Shown here: positions 16,150 to 25,132 of the stretch, one piece after another | Layout of the letters: each line of letters begins with the position of its first letter | Numbering within the stretch: the first letter of the stretch is position 1 | DNA from: a virus | Length of the DNA: 64,000 bases | IMG/VR virus record: IMGVR_UViG_3300017963_000018 | Coordinates: 26,026-90,025 of that record | Strand: one strand, 5' to 3' | Translations under genes and position numbers: made by a program | The notes under the pieces: model-generated | Database searches by the model: none | What the model was told of the DNA's origin: nothing | Seen by the model: the letters and a program-made list of their open reading frames with translations, nothing else

Positions 16150-16528
16150 ACTTTTGGTTTTCGGGTATGACAAGACAAGTTCGGATCCTGACAAAGACAA
16201 AAAGTGTCCAAAAAAAGGGATGGTATTAGTCGCAAAAAGAGACGATTGGGTATTTAGCGAAACTGAGCAAAGCCCGCCGTACAAAATTATTGATTTGCCA
16301 AATGTACCGGTAGACGACCCGGCAATACAGGCATTACTTCGCCCAGCTGGGACGAACCTGTCAGATCCTGACCTTGCAGTTTTTACACAAAAACGAGCGA
16401 TTAGACTTAATTTAGACCTGTGGACGACGGCCGATGATGAGTTCGTATCAACAGCGAACAAAAAAAGATCGTTAGGTAGGCTTGCCGATCGCACAGTTGA
16501 TTTCATTACTGTGGCGACACCATCATAG
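16142..16528 (+). CDS. Hypothetical protein upstream of the mucin-like virion protein
   Basis: This 128-residue protein was not recognised. It is polar and Asp/Lys-rich, with a Cys near the start and no membrane segment or signal peptide. The ATG lies inside the end of the leader peptide frame after a G-rich run. It precedes the 2138-residue virion-type protein by 11 bases. A chaperone or minor virion role is possible from position only. Confidence 0.5.
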   Translation: MCRLLVFGYDKTSSDPDKDKKCPKKGMVLVAKRDDWVFSETEQSPPYKIIDLPNVPVDDPAIQALLRPAGTNLSDPDLAVFTQKRAIRLNLDLWTTADDEFVSTANKKRSLGRLADRTVDFITVATPS

Positions 16529-16539
16529 GGAGAGAGCCT

Positions 16540-19500
16540 ATGGCTACGATATTTACTTGCGAAGTAGGCCCAGGGCAGACTGATTACACGTCATTCTCTG
16601 CGTGGGAATCAGCAGTAGACGGTAACTACACTTCATCGGGTACCATTATGGTATTCGGTGGTTCGCGTGTAGGATCTGTACCGGATGGGCAGAGTGTAAC
16701 GGGGTCTAATTCAGGAGCGACAGGGACATGTTTGCACTGTACTGCTACACAAATTTGTGTGGTAGTGAACAGTGGGACGTTTGAGTCTGGGGAAGAAATA
16801 CGGCGTAATGCATCGCATTACTTTTTGACATCTGATGCTGGTGATTCAGCAATTCCAAAAGCGGCACTTGGCACAGATGGTGATGCGGAAGATGATCAAT
16901 ACTTTGGTGGTTGGACATTAGACTCGACCAACTATTGTATTCTTGCAGCTGCCTCGGGGCATGAGGCGCCAATAGATGGTTACGACTCAAATCTGTACCG
17001 ATTTGAAACCGACACAACTAGTGGGTGGAAGGCGGCGCTTTATTTAGATGAAAACGATGTTCATGTAGAGAACTTACAGTTTAATAACTCCACTGGCTCT
17101 AACATGTGTATCGGGATACACGCTGCCTACGCTGGAGTTGTAGTTTCTGGCTGCCGTATCCATAAAAGTAATGGAACCTCTACATCTGCATATTACGGTA
17201 TACGCTACTACGACGATATAGAGGTATATAACTCTGTCTTTGAAATGAAGACGTCGAGTAATACTAGAGGTCTATGGGCAGCTAGTGGGAATACCACCAC
17301 AACAAAGATTTACAACAATGTCTTTAGAGGCGACGGTACAGGTACTGGATTTTATGGTCAGAGTGCAAATGCTGCGGTTCTTCGTAATAACTTCTTTTAT
17401 GGGTTCAGCGACGACATGTTGCTGGAAAGCGGGGACACCAGCGACTACAACGCTTCAGACGACGGCGATGGAACAAATGCATACACGGCTACAGACTTAG
17501 ATGACAATTTTGTAGACGCTGCGAATGGTGATTTTACGCTGGTGTCTGGAGCTGGCGTTATTGGACAAGGCATAGGGCCTGGGGCAACTGACGGAACAGA
17601 TGTCCCAACTACAGATATAGAAGGGACAACACGGTCTGGTACCACTTGTGATATCGGCGCTTATGAATACCCATCAGTGGCAACGACAAGTGTATCTACA
17701 ACAGCGTCGAGTTCTCTTTCAACAACAGCCAGCTCTTCTTACTCCAGCACCGCTTCAAGCTCGTATTCAAGCACAGCCAGCTCATCTTTTTCCTCTACGG
17801 CATCGACATCGGCTTCTGTTTCGCAAACCGACCCGCCATTATTTGACACAGAAACGTATTTGGAGATCGATTCCGGAGATTTAACTGGTGGGACCGGTAC
17901 AGTAATGGACGAGGTCTCCGGTATATGCCATGCGATTGACCGGGACTATATAGCCGTAGTTGACGACAACGGCGCAATGAGGGAATACTCCCGACAATTT
18001 GAAGCGGTACAGGCTGGTGAAGTAAGTCTCCCCGGAGGCACTGGCGATGGGCAGTTTGACGATGTTGAGGGAATAGTCTATGTAGGTGACTGGTTTACCG
18101 ATTGGGATTATTGCATATTAGACGAAGGTGATGGCACTAGCCCTACGCGCTTGCATTTCTTCCCATTTTCTCCAGGACAAACATCACTAAGCTCTGGGGA
18201 TGTAACCACTTATGAATTACCTAAAATCCCCTTTTACTCAGGGACGTATGGTGGGGAGGGTGCCGAAGGTGTTGCGTTTGATCCAAATACCGGAAAGTTC
18301 TATGTGTCCAACCAGTCTGATACACAGGCGGATGCTGGTATTTGGGAAGTAGATATTACCGTTGCGGACACTGACGGTAATCCTGAACATAACCTTTTGT
18401 ATAGTTATGTCGGCGCCGGTATTGTTAACTCAACTGATGGCGTTGCCTCCCCCGTCGCGATAGCAGATCTTTTCCATGGATCAATGATCGGTGGTGGGCT
18501 GTCTTATGATCGATCCCTGTTTATCCTATTTAGAGACACTACGGCCGATAGGCGGGTAGTTGTTCAGGTAGACACTAGTACCGGTACGGTTTTAGGCAGT
18601 CACCACCAGCACGGTTTAGCCGGGCAAGTGGAGGGGATGTGTTTTGATTCACTGGCATCCCGTGGAGACCTGTTTGTTTGTGGCGAAGAAGCGTCTATGG
18701 GCGCGACGAATATCGTTCGCTATAGCTTTCAGGGAGGCGGCCCGTCGACTTCGCTGTCAACTTCTATAACAACTACTGCTTCAACGTCAGCATCAGTTAC
18801 TCCCCCTCCTGTTCCTGATACGGTTGTCGAGGTTGCTTTCGGGGCAAGTTGGCGCCATGACGACCAAAATATTGATCGTACGGATGATCAAACAGATGGC
18901 GCTTTTTATGACCTTGTGTACGATACATCAGACTGGACCTATCCTGAACAATCTGAAACAGATCATAATGCCGCTTATTATTATGGTGCTATTAGTTCAT
19001 TAGAGACGGATATCTCTCTGGGGACAAATATCCCTAGTCAGTCAGGCAATGCGGACACTCGGCCATTATACTTCGTTCATGATTTTGAGCTGTCTAATGT
19101 TTCCGCAATCACAGAAGCATACATAGACCATCTGGGTGAAGACGGGATATATGTTTGGTTAAACGGGACCCTATTAACTAGCGACAATGTTACAGGTGCA
19201 TTTTCGCATGGTATGAATGCTGATAGTGCTAGAAGTCCCGAGGGGCAGTCAATAAAATACAACCTAGACACAGATGAGCTTGACTTATTTATAGAAGGGA
19301 CTAATAGGCTCGCTGCTGCAGTCATTGCTGTAAATAATACGAGTTCTGATGCTATTTTTGATATGCGGCTGGTTGTTACGAGGCTTGCTTCCGAGACAAC
19401 ATCAGTATCAACTACCGCTTCAAGCTCCTATAGCTCTACGGCTTCAAGCTCCTACAGTTCTACTGCCTCAAGCTCCTATAGTTCTACCGCTTCAAGCTCC

Positions 19501-22500
19501 TATAGCTCTACGGCTTCAAGCTCCTACAGTTCTACTGCCTCAAGCTCCTATAGTTCTACCGCTTCAAGCTCACTCAGCACCACAGCTTCAAGCTCTTACA
19601 GTTCTACAGCTTCAAGCTCCTACAGTTCTACTGCTTCAAGTTCCTACAGTTCTACCGCTTCAAGTTCCTACAGTTCTACCGCTTCAAGTTCTTATAGCTC
19701 TACGGCCTCAAGTTCACTTAGTACCACAGCCTCTTCCAGTGTTTCAACAGCTTCTACGCCGCCGTTATTCTGTGCCGTTGCAGCGTTGTCTTCTACGGAG
19801 GAATATCTCGGGGTTCACTTTGAGACAGAAGAAGCTTCTGACGCTTATATAGAATATGGAGTAAGTGCTGGGACTTACATATATCAGACCACTACCCAAA
19901 CAAACGAAACAAACTTTAGTTTCGAGATTGGTGGTACTGACTTTAGTCCCGGTGACATGGTTTATTACCGGGCACGTATCCGGCTAACTGGTAGCGGTGT
20001 ATATGCATTGGGAGTACCGCACAGGGCAAGGCTTGCTCGTGCATATTCTGATACGTCAGATTGGACGTGGGTTTTCGGCGCAGACTCACGAGCAGAAGCA
20101 GGCGTAGCAACATCGCCAGAATTTAAAAATGATTTCTGGCCGGCGGTTGGATATCCAGAATATCCCGATGACGAATTTCTTGTGTTTGGCGGTGATTGGT
20201 TACAAACCGGCACTGGTACTGATTATTGGCGAGCAGCGAGAAATGATACACAAGGGATAGGCCTTGAAAACGAGAAAGGCGGCGACCTTCCTGTATTTCA
20301 AGTGGTTGGGAATCATGAGCGCGACGAGCTTACAGGGAACCGTGATGCCCGCGTAGACCTTTACCCATTAGGCGTATTCCTTAACCTCCCATACCAGCAA
20401 AATGATACAGATGACCCGTCAGCCCCAGGTTGGTATCAGCGTTATTACTATCACACATGGGGCAATGCGTTATTCGTATATATGCCCGACGATCTTGATA
20501 TATATGAAGACACGGATGGGTATATTCAGTGGCCCGCAATGCGGACCTGGTTTGAGGGTATTTGTGAACAGTTCAAATATTACAAATGGAAGTTTGTAAT
20601 TACCCATACCAGTTCAGATGAGTCTGATCCCAACCACACAAATACGATTGCTGATTATCCATCAAACCAGGCATGGTTTAGAAACCTAATAGACGACTAT
20701 GGGTTTACGGTTCATTGCCATGGCCACTACCATGGTTGGAGATGGCATGAGGCAACAGACGGTTGTAGAGTTGTATGTGGAAACTTCGGAGCCCCTGTAA
20801 CACACACAACGGTTGATGAATGGGTATCCGGTGACCCTGAAGGAAGACGCTTCTGGCGCATTAGGATGAACCAGGAGTGGATGGGAACCGATGGGTATGT
20901 CCATAATGCCGATGCCTGTACATGGGAATGTGTCGACCCATTATCAACAGATACTGAGGTAGAAGAGTATTACGTAGTATATGCCTCGGATAACCCAGCA
21001 GAATCAGGGACAACCAGCTTAACCTCCTCTATATCTACAACAGCTAGCTCATCGTTAAGTACAACAGCCAGTTCGTCTTACTCAACAACAGCGTCAAGCT
21101 CTTACTCCTCAACGGCGAGTTCTTCATATTCAAGTACCGCGTCAAGTTCCTTTAGTTCGACAGCCAGTTCTTCTTACTCAAGTACAAAGTCGAGTTCTTT
21201 TAGTACAACGGCCAGTTCGTCCTACTCAACAACGGCGTCAAGCTCTTACTCCTCAACGGCGAGTTCTTCCTACTCAAGTACGGCCAGTTCGTCCTACTCA
21301 ACAACGGCGTCAAGTTCTTACTCCTCAACTGCGAGTTCGTCATATTCGAGTACCGCATCAAGCTCTTATTCCACAACAGCCAGTTCTTCTTATTCAAGTA
21401 CGGCCAGTTCGTCCTACTCAAGCACAGCGTCAAGTTCTTATTCGTCAACCGCCAGTTCTTCCTATTCAAGTACAGCGTCAAGCTCCCTTAGCACAACAGC
21501 CAGTTCTTCCTACTCCACTACCGCGTCGAGTTCTTATTCTTCAACGGCAAGTTCTTCATATTCAAGTACTAAGAGTTCGTCATACTCAAGTACCGCATCA
21601 AGCTCCTTTTCAAGTAGTTACTCCAGCACAGCTTCCTCATCGTTAACGCTAAGTTCTACGTCCGCAAGTAGTTCTTTATCAACGACCGCCTCAAGCTCCC
21701 TATCCACAACTGCAAGTTCGTCATATTCAAGTACTAAGAGTTCGTCGTTCTCTAGCACTAAGTCAAGTTCATTTAGTTCGTCTGTAAGCACGTCATTTTC
21801 CAGCACGGCCAGTTCGTCATTTTCAAGCACTAAGTCAAGTTCTTTCAGTTCGACGAAGAGTTCGTCATTCTCAAGTACCGCCTCAAGCTCGTATTCGTCA
21901 ACAGCAAGTTCGTCGTACTCAAGCACAGCGTCAAGCTCGTATAGTTCGACTGTCTCGAGTTCATTGTCGACGACTATGTCGAGTTCCGTATCAACAACAA
22001 AGTCGAGTTCGGTGTCTACGACTGTTCCGTGGTATTACGCTTCGGAAATGGACATCACTGAAGATGACGGTGTTACAGGGGTAATCGAGTATATAAGAGG
22101 TGTTGACGCTGACGAAGTTGTCGTCGACGAGGCTTCTTCCGAGCAGTTTAAGATAGAATTAAGATTTGGCCTTGCTGGACAAACGGTGTCATCCCCGAGT
22201 AGTGACCTGGACGTTTTAATCACGGGTTGGTATGACGGGGATGCATCGCATAACGTCAAACTTGAGCAATACAACTGGGCGACAACGGACTGGGACAGTG
22301 TTACCGCCAGCGCGACAGACTTCCCAAGCGTTGGGTCGGAGCAAAGCTACCAGTTCAAGCTGTTAAGTTCAGACACCGACAATACATACGAGGACACAGG
22401 GCGCATTTATCTACGGATTCACCATACCAGTAGTGGTGAATCTGATTACTATTTCCACCTTGACGATGTCCATTTGGCAGGAACCGTTCCGACAACGTCA

Positions 22501-22956
22501 GCGTCAACGTCGGTTTCTTCCACCGTGTCAACGTCAGCATCGAGTTCGCTATCGAGTTCGGTTTCCACAACGGCAAGTTCGTCTTATTCCAGTTCATTAT
22601 CGTCAACGGTGTCAACGTCGGCGTCGAGTTCACTATCAAGCTCGGTTTCAACAACTGCGAGTTCGTCATATTCCAGTACGGTATCAACGACTGCTTCTAC
22701 CACCGCTTCGACGACAGCAAGCACTTCTGCAAGCACCACGGCAAGTTCCTCGGTATCGACAACAGCGTCAACGTCCGCTTCAAGTTCCGTATCAACGACA
22801 ATGTCAAGCTCCTTCTCTTCTACCGGGTCGACTTCAATGTCAACGCCGATTCCACCGGAAGGAGCCTTTGACCTTTCATTAAGGGACGAGTCAATAAAAC
22901 TTGCACTGCGTGACGAATCAATAAAATTAAGCTTACGGAGGCTTTCAGCGTTTTAG
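16540..22956 (+). CDS. Giant mucin-like virion protein with beta-helix, beta-propeller and phosphoesterase domains
   Basis: This 2138-residue protein alternates folded domains with Ser/Thr/Ala tracts. Residues 1-380 are rich in VHVENLQFNNSTG-type turns like a right-handed beta-helix. Residues 435-750 are a beta-propeller of the SdiA-regulated type. Residues 775-945 look like a galactose-binding jelly roll. Residues 1075-1485 are a calcineurin-like phosphoesterase: GADSR near 1180, GGDW 1217-1220, GNHE 1257-1260, THTS, and GHYH 1395-1398. Residues 1835-1980 form another beta domain. Mucin-like tracts lie near 384-429, 952-1073, 1491-1831 and 1984-2104. The end carries two copies of LRDESIKL. 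No signal peptide is present, which fits a virion fibre or decoration protein. The AGGGAGAG ribosome site supports ATG 16540. Confidence 0.7.
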   Translation: MATIFTCEVGPGQTDYTSFSAWESAVDGNYTSSGTIMVFGGSRVGSVPDGQSVTGSNSGATGTCLHCTATQICVVVNSGTFESGEEIRRNASHYFLTSDAGDSAIPKAALGTDGDAEDDQYFGGWTLDSTNYCILAAASGHEAPIDGYDSNLYRFETDTTSGWKAALYLDENDVHVENLQFNNSTGSNMCIGIHAAYAGVVVSGCRIHKSNGTSTSAYYGIRYYDDIEVYNSVFEMKTSSNTRGLWAASGNTTTTKIYNNVFRGDGTGTGFYGQSANAAVLRNNFFYGFSDDMLLESGDTSDYNASDDGDGTNAYTATDLDDNFVDAANGDFTLVSGAGVIGQGIGPGATDGTDVPTTDIEGTTRSGTTCDIGAYEYPSVATTSVSTTASSSLSTTASSSYSSTASSSYSSTASSSFSSTASTSASVSQTDPPLFDTETYLEIDSGDLTGGTGTVMDEVSGICHAIDRDYIAVVDDNGAMREYSRQFEAVQAGEVSLPGGTGDGQFDDVEGIVYVGDWFTDWDYCILDEGDGTSPTRLHFFPFSPGQTSLSSGDVTTYELPKIPFYSGTYGGEGAEGVAFDPNTGKFYVSNQSDTQADAGIWEVDITVADTDGNPEHNLLYSYVGAGIVNSTDGVASPVAIADLFHGSMIGGGLSYDRSLFILFRDTTADRRVVVQVDTSTGTVLGSHHQHGLAGQVEGMCFDSLASRGDLFVCGEEASMGATNIVRYSFQGGGPSTSLSTSITTTASTSASVTPPPVPDTVVEVAFGASWRHDDQNIDRTDDQTDGAFYDLVYDTSDWTYPEQSETDHNAAYYYGAISSLETDISLGTNIPSQSGNADTRPLYFVHDFELSNVSAITEAYIDHLGEDGIYVWLNGTLLTSDNVTGAFSHGMNADSARSPEGQSIKYNLDTDELDLFIEGTNRLAAAVIAVNNTSSDAIFDMRLVVTRLASETTSVSTTASSSYSSTASSSYSSTASSSYSSTASSSYSSTASSSYSSTASSSYSSTASSSLSTTASSSYSSTASSSYSSTASSSYSSTASSSYSSTASSSYSSTASSSLSTTASSSVSTASTPPLFCAVAALSSTEEYLGVHFETEEASDAYIEYGVSAGTYIYQTTTQTNETNFSFEIGGTDFSPGDMVYYRARIRLTGSGVYALGVPHRARLARAYSDTSDWTWVFGADSRAEAGVATSPEFKNDFWPAVGYPEYPDDEFLVFGGDWLQTGTGTDYWRAARNDTQGIGLENEKGGDLPVFQVVGNHERDELTGNRDARVDLYPLGVFLNLPYQQNDTDDPSAPGWYQRYYYHTWGNALFVYMPDDLDIYEDTDGYIQWPAMRTWFEGICEQFKYYKWKFVITHTSSDESDPNHTNTIADYPSNQAWFRNLIDDYGFTVHCHGHYHGWRWHEATDGCRVVCGNFGAPVTHTTVDEWVSGDPEGRRFWRIRMNQEWMGTDGYVHNADACTWECVDPLSTDTEVEEYYVVYASDNPAESGTTSLTSSISTTASSSLSTTASSSYSTTASSSYSSTASSSYSSTASSSFSSTASSSYSSTKSSSFSTTASSSYSTTASSSYSSTASSSYSSTASSSYSTTASSSYSSTASSSYSSTASSSYSTTASSSYSSTASSSYSSTASSSYSSTASSSYSSTASSSLSTTASSSYSTTASSSYSSTASSSYSSTKSSSYSSTASSSFSSSYSSTASSSLTLSSTSASSSLSTTASSSLSTTASSSYSSTKSSSFSSTKSSSFSSSVSTSFSSTASSSFSSTKSSSFSSTKSSSFSSTASSSYSSTASSSYSSTASSSYSSTVSSSLSTTMSSSVSTTKSSSVSTTVPWYYASEMDITEDDGVTGVIEYIRGVDADEVVVDEASSEQFKIELRFGLAGQTVSSPSSDLDVLITGWYDGDASHNVKLEQYNWATTDWDSVTASATDFPSVGSEQSYQFKLLSSDTDNTYEDTGRIYLRIHHTSSGESDYYFHLDDVHLAGTVPTTSASTSVSSTVSTSASSSLSSSVSTTASSSYSSSLSSTVSTSASSSLSSSVSTTASSSYSSTVSTTASTTASTTASTSASTTASSSVSTTASTSASSSVSTTMSSSFSSTGSTSMSTPIPPEGAFDLSLRDESIKLALRDESIKLSLRRLSAF
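17689..17825 (+). repeat. Mucin-like Ser/Thr tract 1
   Basis: About 45 residues of (Y/F/L)S(S/T)TASSS-type units link the beta-helix to the beta-propeller of the 2138-residue protein. The unit is 8 residues (24 bases) with one aromatic or aliphatic residue per unit. Confidence 0.85.
19393..19755 (+). repeat. Mucin-like Ser/Thr tract 2, nearly identical 24-bp units
   Basis: About 120 residues are built from YSSTASSS units. At the DNA level several neighbouring 24-bp units are almost identical (for example around 19,420-19,730). This is the most homogeneous tract in the window and suggests recent tandem expansion. It joins the jelly-roll domain to the phosphoesterase domain. Confidence 0.88.
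21010..22030 (+). repeat. Mucin-like Ser/Thr tract 3 (about 340 residues)
   Basis: This is the longest tract of the 2138-residue protein, almost only Ser, Thr and Ala with Tyr, Phe or Leu every eighth residue and occasional Lys (TKSSSFS). Ser codons are mixed (TCA, AGT, AGC, TCG), so the protein pattern is kept while the DNA has drifted. The tract follows the phosphoesterase domain. Confidence 0.88.
22490..22850 (+). repeat. Mucin-like Ser/Thr tract 4
   Basis: About 120 residues of STTASTSASSSVS type, less regular than tracts 2 and 3, with more Val and Ala in the hydrophobic position. It separates the last beta domain from the C-terminal LRDESIKL repeats. Confidence 0.85.
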
Positions 22957-22965
22957 GAGAATATC

Positions 22966-23331
22966 ATGGCAGAAATGTTAGACCTTGAGCGAATAGGCGT
23001 AGATCAAATAAATATGCTTAAGTGGGAAATCTATGATCTTAATGGGTCTACGGCTTTTACACTTGCAGATTCAGCTACGTGGGAAATCCGGGCACTGTCT
23101 TCGGGTTCGGTTATCCTGAGTGGTAGTGGGACAATCAATAATTCTGATACCGATAAGGCGGGAAATACCATCCGTACGGTATCCATGACGATTGACACGC
23201 ACCACACAGATCTTGATATAGGGTATTACTACTTGATTCTTTTCATAGAATTAAGTACACAACAAACACAGTATTTTCGGGTGAACCTCGAAGTTGTGGA
23301 TGTTCGTGAAATCCGATCGGAGGTGGCGTAA
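22966..23331 (+). CDS. Virion protein with an Ig-like beta fold
   Basis: This is a 121-residue protein. An alternating strand pattern (WEIYDLNGSTAFTL, ATWEIRALSSGSVILSGSG, YYLILFIELSTQQTQYFRVNLEV) is typical of small beta-sandwich domains in tail or fibre proteins. It has a clear TAGGAG Shine-Dalgarno after the mucin gene and overlaps the next gene by one base. Its position ahead of the head-tail connector genes suggests a structural or fibre-attachment role. No specific family was recognised. Confidence 0.5.
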   Translation: MAEMLDLERIGVDQINMLKWEIYDLNGSTAFTLADSATWEIRALSSGSVILSGSGTINNSDTDKAGNTIRTVSMTIDTHHTDLDIGYYYLILFIELSTQQTQYFRVNLEVVDVREIRSEVA

Positions 23332-23717
23332 TGGGTGAATTCCTAAAACCTGAAGAAATGAAGGCCAAGGCAACAATTGACGTTTTGGCTGAGATGACGG
23401 CGGCAGACCTTGACGACCTGTATGTAATTCCTGCAGAACGGACCATTGAAGAAGAGTTTAATCTGGACCTGAACACTGACGCGGAACCGTCTTATTGGGC
23501 AGGCAGGTTTGTAAGCTATCCCAATATGAGAACCAGCTTCCGTGCAGACTTTCGAAGGGCGGCCATGATATTGGTTAATAGAATGGCTGTGAACCGTGAT
23601 GGGTATGGTAGCCAAAGTGTGGCCGGCGCATCGGTAACCTATGGCAAAAGAATCCCCGAGGAAGTGAAATCGCTGATGTGGCGCTGGAGACAACCGCCAC
23701 GGCTATATAGATCATAG
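23331..23717 (+). CDS. Probable head-tail connector protein
   Basis: This is a 128-residue, mostly helical protein. Its size, helical content (FRADFRRAAMILVNRMAVN) and place between structural genes and a MuF-like protein suit a gp6/gp15-type adaptor of the connector. The family assignment rests mainly on gene order. The start is a TAATG overlap with the previous gene. Confidence 0.45.
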   Translation: MGEFLKPEEMKAKATIDVLAEMTAADLDDLYVIPAERTIEEEFNLDLNTDAEPSYWAGRFVSYPNMRTSFRADFRRAAMILVNRMAVNRDGYGSQSVAGASVTYGKRIPEEVKSLMWRWRQPPRLYRS

Positions 23718-23725
23718 AGAACTAA

Positions 23726-25132
23726 ATGCCAATATCCGCTAGTGAGAGAGAAATCCAGCGTTTAGTCAGATATTATAGGAAAGCCATTCGTGACCTGGCT
23801 AAAGGCTTTGCATCTGCAGCGGACTTCGAAAAAGGCCGATTCCTATCCCAGATCCAGGGTACACTTGGGATCCTGGAAGACCTGGATGCAAAAACCGCAA
23901 GATGGGCACAGCGGAATATAGGCCGGTTATACAAGGCAAGCTCCCAGGAAGCTAACGCTACCCTCCTGCGGAAGCTGGGCGTGTCTAAGAGGGACATAGA
24001 GCGCGCCAGGGGCTTTAGCCTAATCAATAACCAGGCAATACAGGCTTTAATGGTAGACCCTGAAGTTGGTTTTTTGACGGGGACGCGGCAGGCGATACAG
24101 CAGATCAAAGACAGAATGCGCCTTATCCGCAATCAAGCAAAGCTGCTAAGGACAAAACAAAAGCTCTTCGACGAGACCATTGCTCGGGTGGGCTTCTTGG
24201 AAGGGAAAAGCCTTCCGGCAGTACGCGACCGAATTGTCGACGAGATGGTTAAGATGAAAAATACGTCCAATATGGTTTGGACAAAAGCGGCGGCGCAATT
24301 GCCTAGTTCTGAGATTGTGTCCAATGTCGCAAACTTGCCATTTGTCAAAGTCCCTATGAAGACCGCCAAGGATGGATTCCGTCGATTACGCATTGACCGG
24401 TATGCGGAATTGTTGGCAAGGACGAAATCGAATCAAGCTGCGAACCTGGCGCGCCGGAACACGTCACTGGAGCATAACATACCATTGGTTCAGATATCGA
24501 AGAACAAGCCACTACAGGATGATGCTTGTTTCCTTTACATAGGTAAGGTTTTTGCCTTAACCGCTTCTGGGAAAAGGGAGTTCGGCGTTCCCATGGTTAA
24601 TGAGTTACCTAATGGTGGGGCGCCGTTTCACCCGAATTGTACGCATACAGAAAATGTATTTGTGCCGGAATATCACACAGTTGAGGAGTTACGTTTAGCA
24701 CTTCAACCGCCGCCGGAGTGGGCATTGAATAAAACCTGGGGGCAAGTTCAGAAGGAATATAGTCGACGAGTTAAGAAGGGAGGTATCCAGGAAGCCTATA
24801 AGGCTAATCCGGCGGCGGAACGTTTTGGAAGGACTACAGGTGGTAGGGAACGGCGTCGCGCAGAAGCTGGGCTGGAGCCGGATCTTCCGACTATGCCTGA
24901 AGTTATTACTCCTCCCGCACAAAAGACCCCTACGGTTTTCGACACGAAACCATCGCCTCAGTCTATATTGGTCTCCGGGCCGCCCCCGGTTAGCTTCCAG
25001 GTTCCTTCAAACCTGAGTAGTTTGCAGGCCAATGACGCATGGAATGTCGCCATGAAAACGAGTAGCGTGGCAAAAGATGCGCAAAGTATTCTGGAGGATC
25101 TTATCGGGCAATTGTCTAGGATATATGGATAA
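23726..25132 (+). CDS. MuF-like minor head protein
   Basis: This is a 468-residue protein. The N-terminal 240 residues are helical. The segment LARTKSNQAANLARRNT...DACFLYIGKVFAL and GGAPFHPNCTHTENVFVPEY match the C-terminal part of phage Mu gpF/SPP1 gp7-type minor head proteins, where the HPNC(R/T)H motif is characteristic. Such proteins bind the portal and affect DNA packaging or ejection. The last 100 residues are Pro-rich and look disordered. The stop directly adjoins the next ATG. Confidence 0.72.
   Translation: MPISASEREIQRLVRYYRKAIRDLAKGFASAADFEKGRFLSQIQGTLGILEDLDAKTARWAQRNIGRLYKASSQEANATLLRKLGVSKRDIERARGFSLINNQAIQALMVDPEVGFLTGTRQAIQQIKDRMRLIRNQAKLLRTKQKLFDETIARVGFLEGKSLPAVRDRIVDEMVKMKNTSNMVWTKAAAQLPSSEIVSNVANLPFVKVPMKTAKDGFRRLRIDRYAELLARTKSNQAANLARRNTSLEHNIPLVQISKNKPLQDDACFLYIGKVFALTASGKREFGVPMVNELPNGGAPFHPNCTHTENVFVPEYHTVEELRLALQPPPEWALNKTWGQVQKEYSRRVKKGGIQEAYKANPAAERFGRTTGGRERRRAEAGLEPDLPTMPEVITPPAQKTPTVFDTKPSPQSILVSGPPPVSFQVPSNLSSLQANDAWNVAMKTSSVAKDAQSILEDLIGQLSRIYG

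Noticed and set aside
19393-19755. CRISPR-like array of 24-base repeats
   Set aside because: The units are tandem, with no spacers, and are read through by one coding frame with a clear protein pattern.
21200-21926. Long antisense reading frames full of Leu/Glu/Asp/Asn across the Ser/Thr tracts
   Set aside because: They are by-products of the repeat composition read backwards; no ribosome sites, and their boundaries follow the repeats. The same holds for antisense frames across 41,750-49,645.
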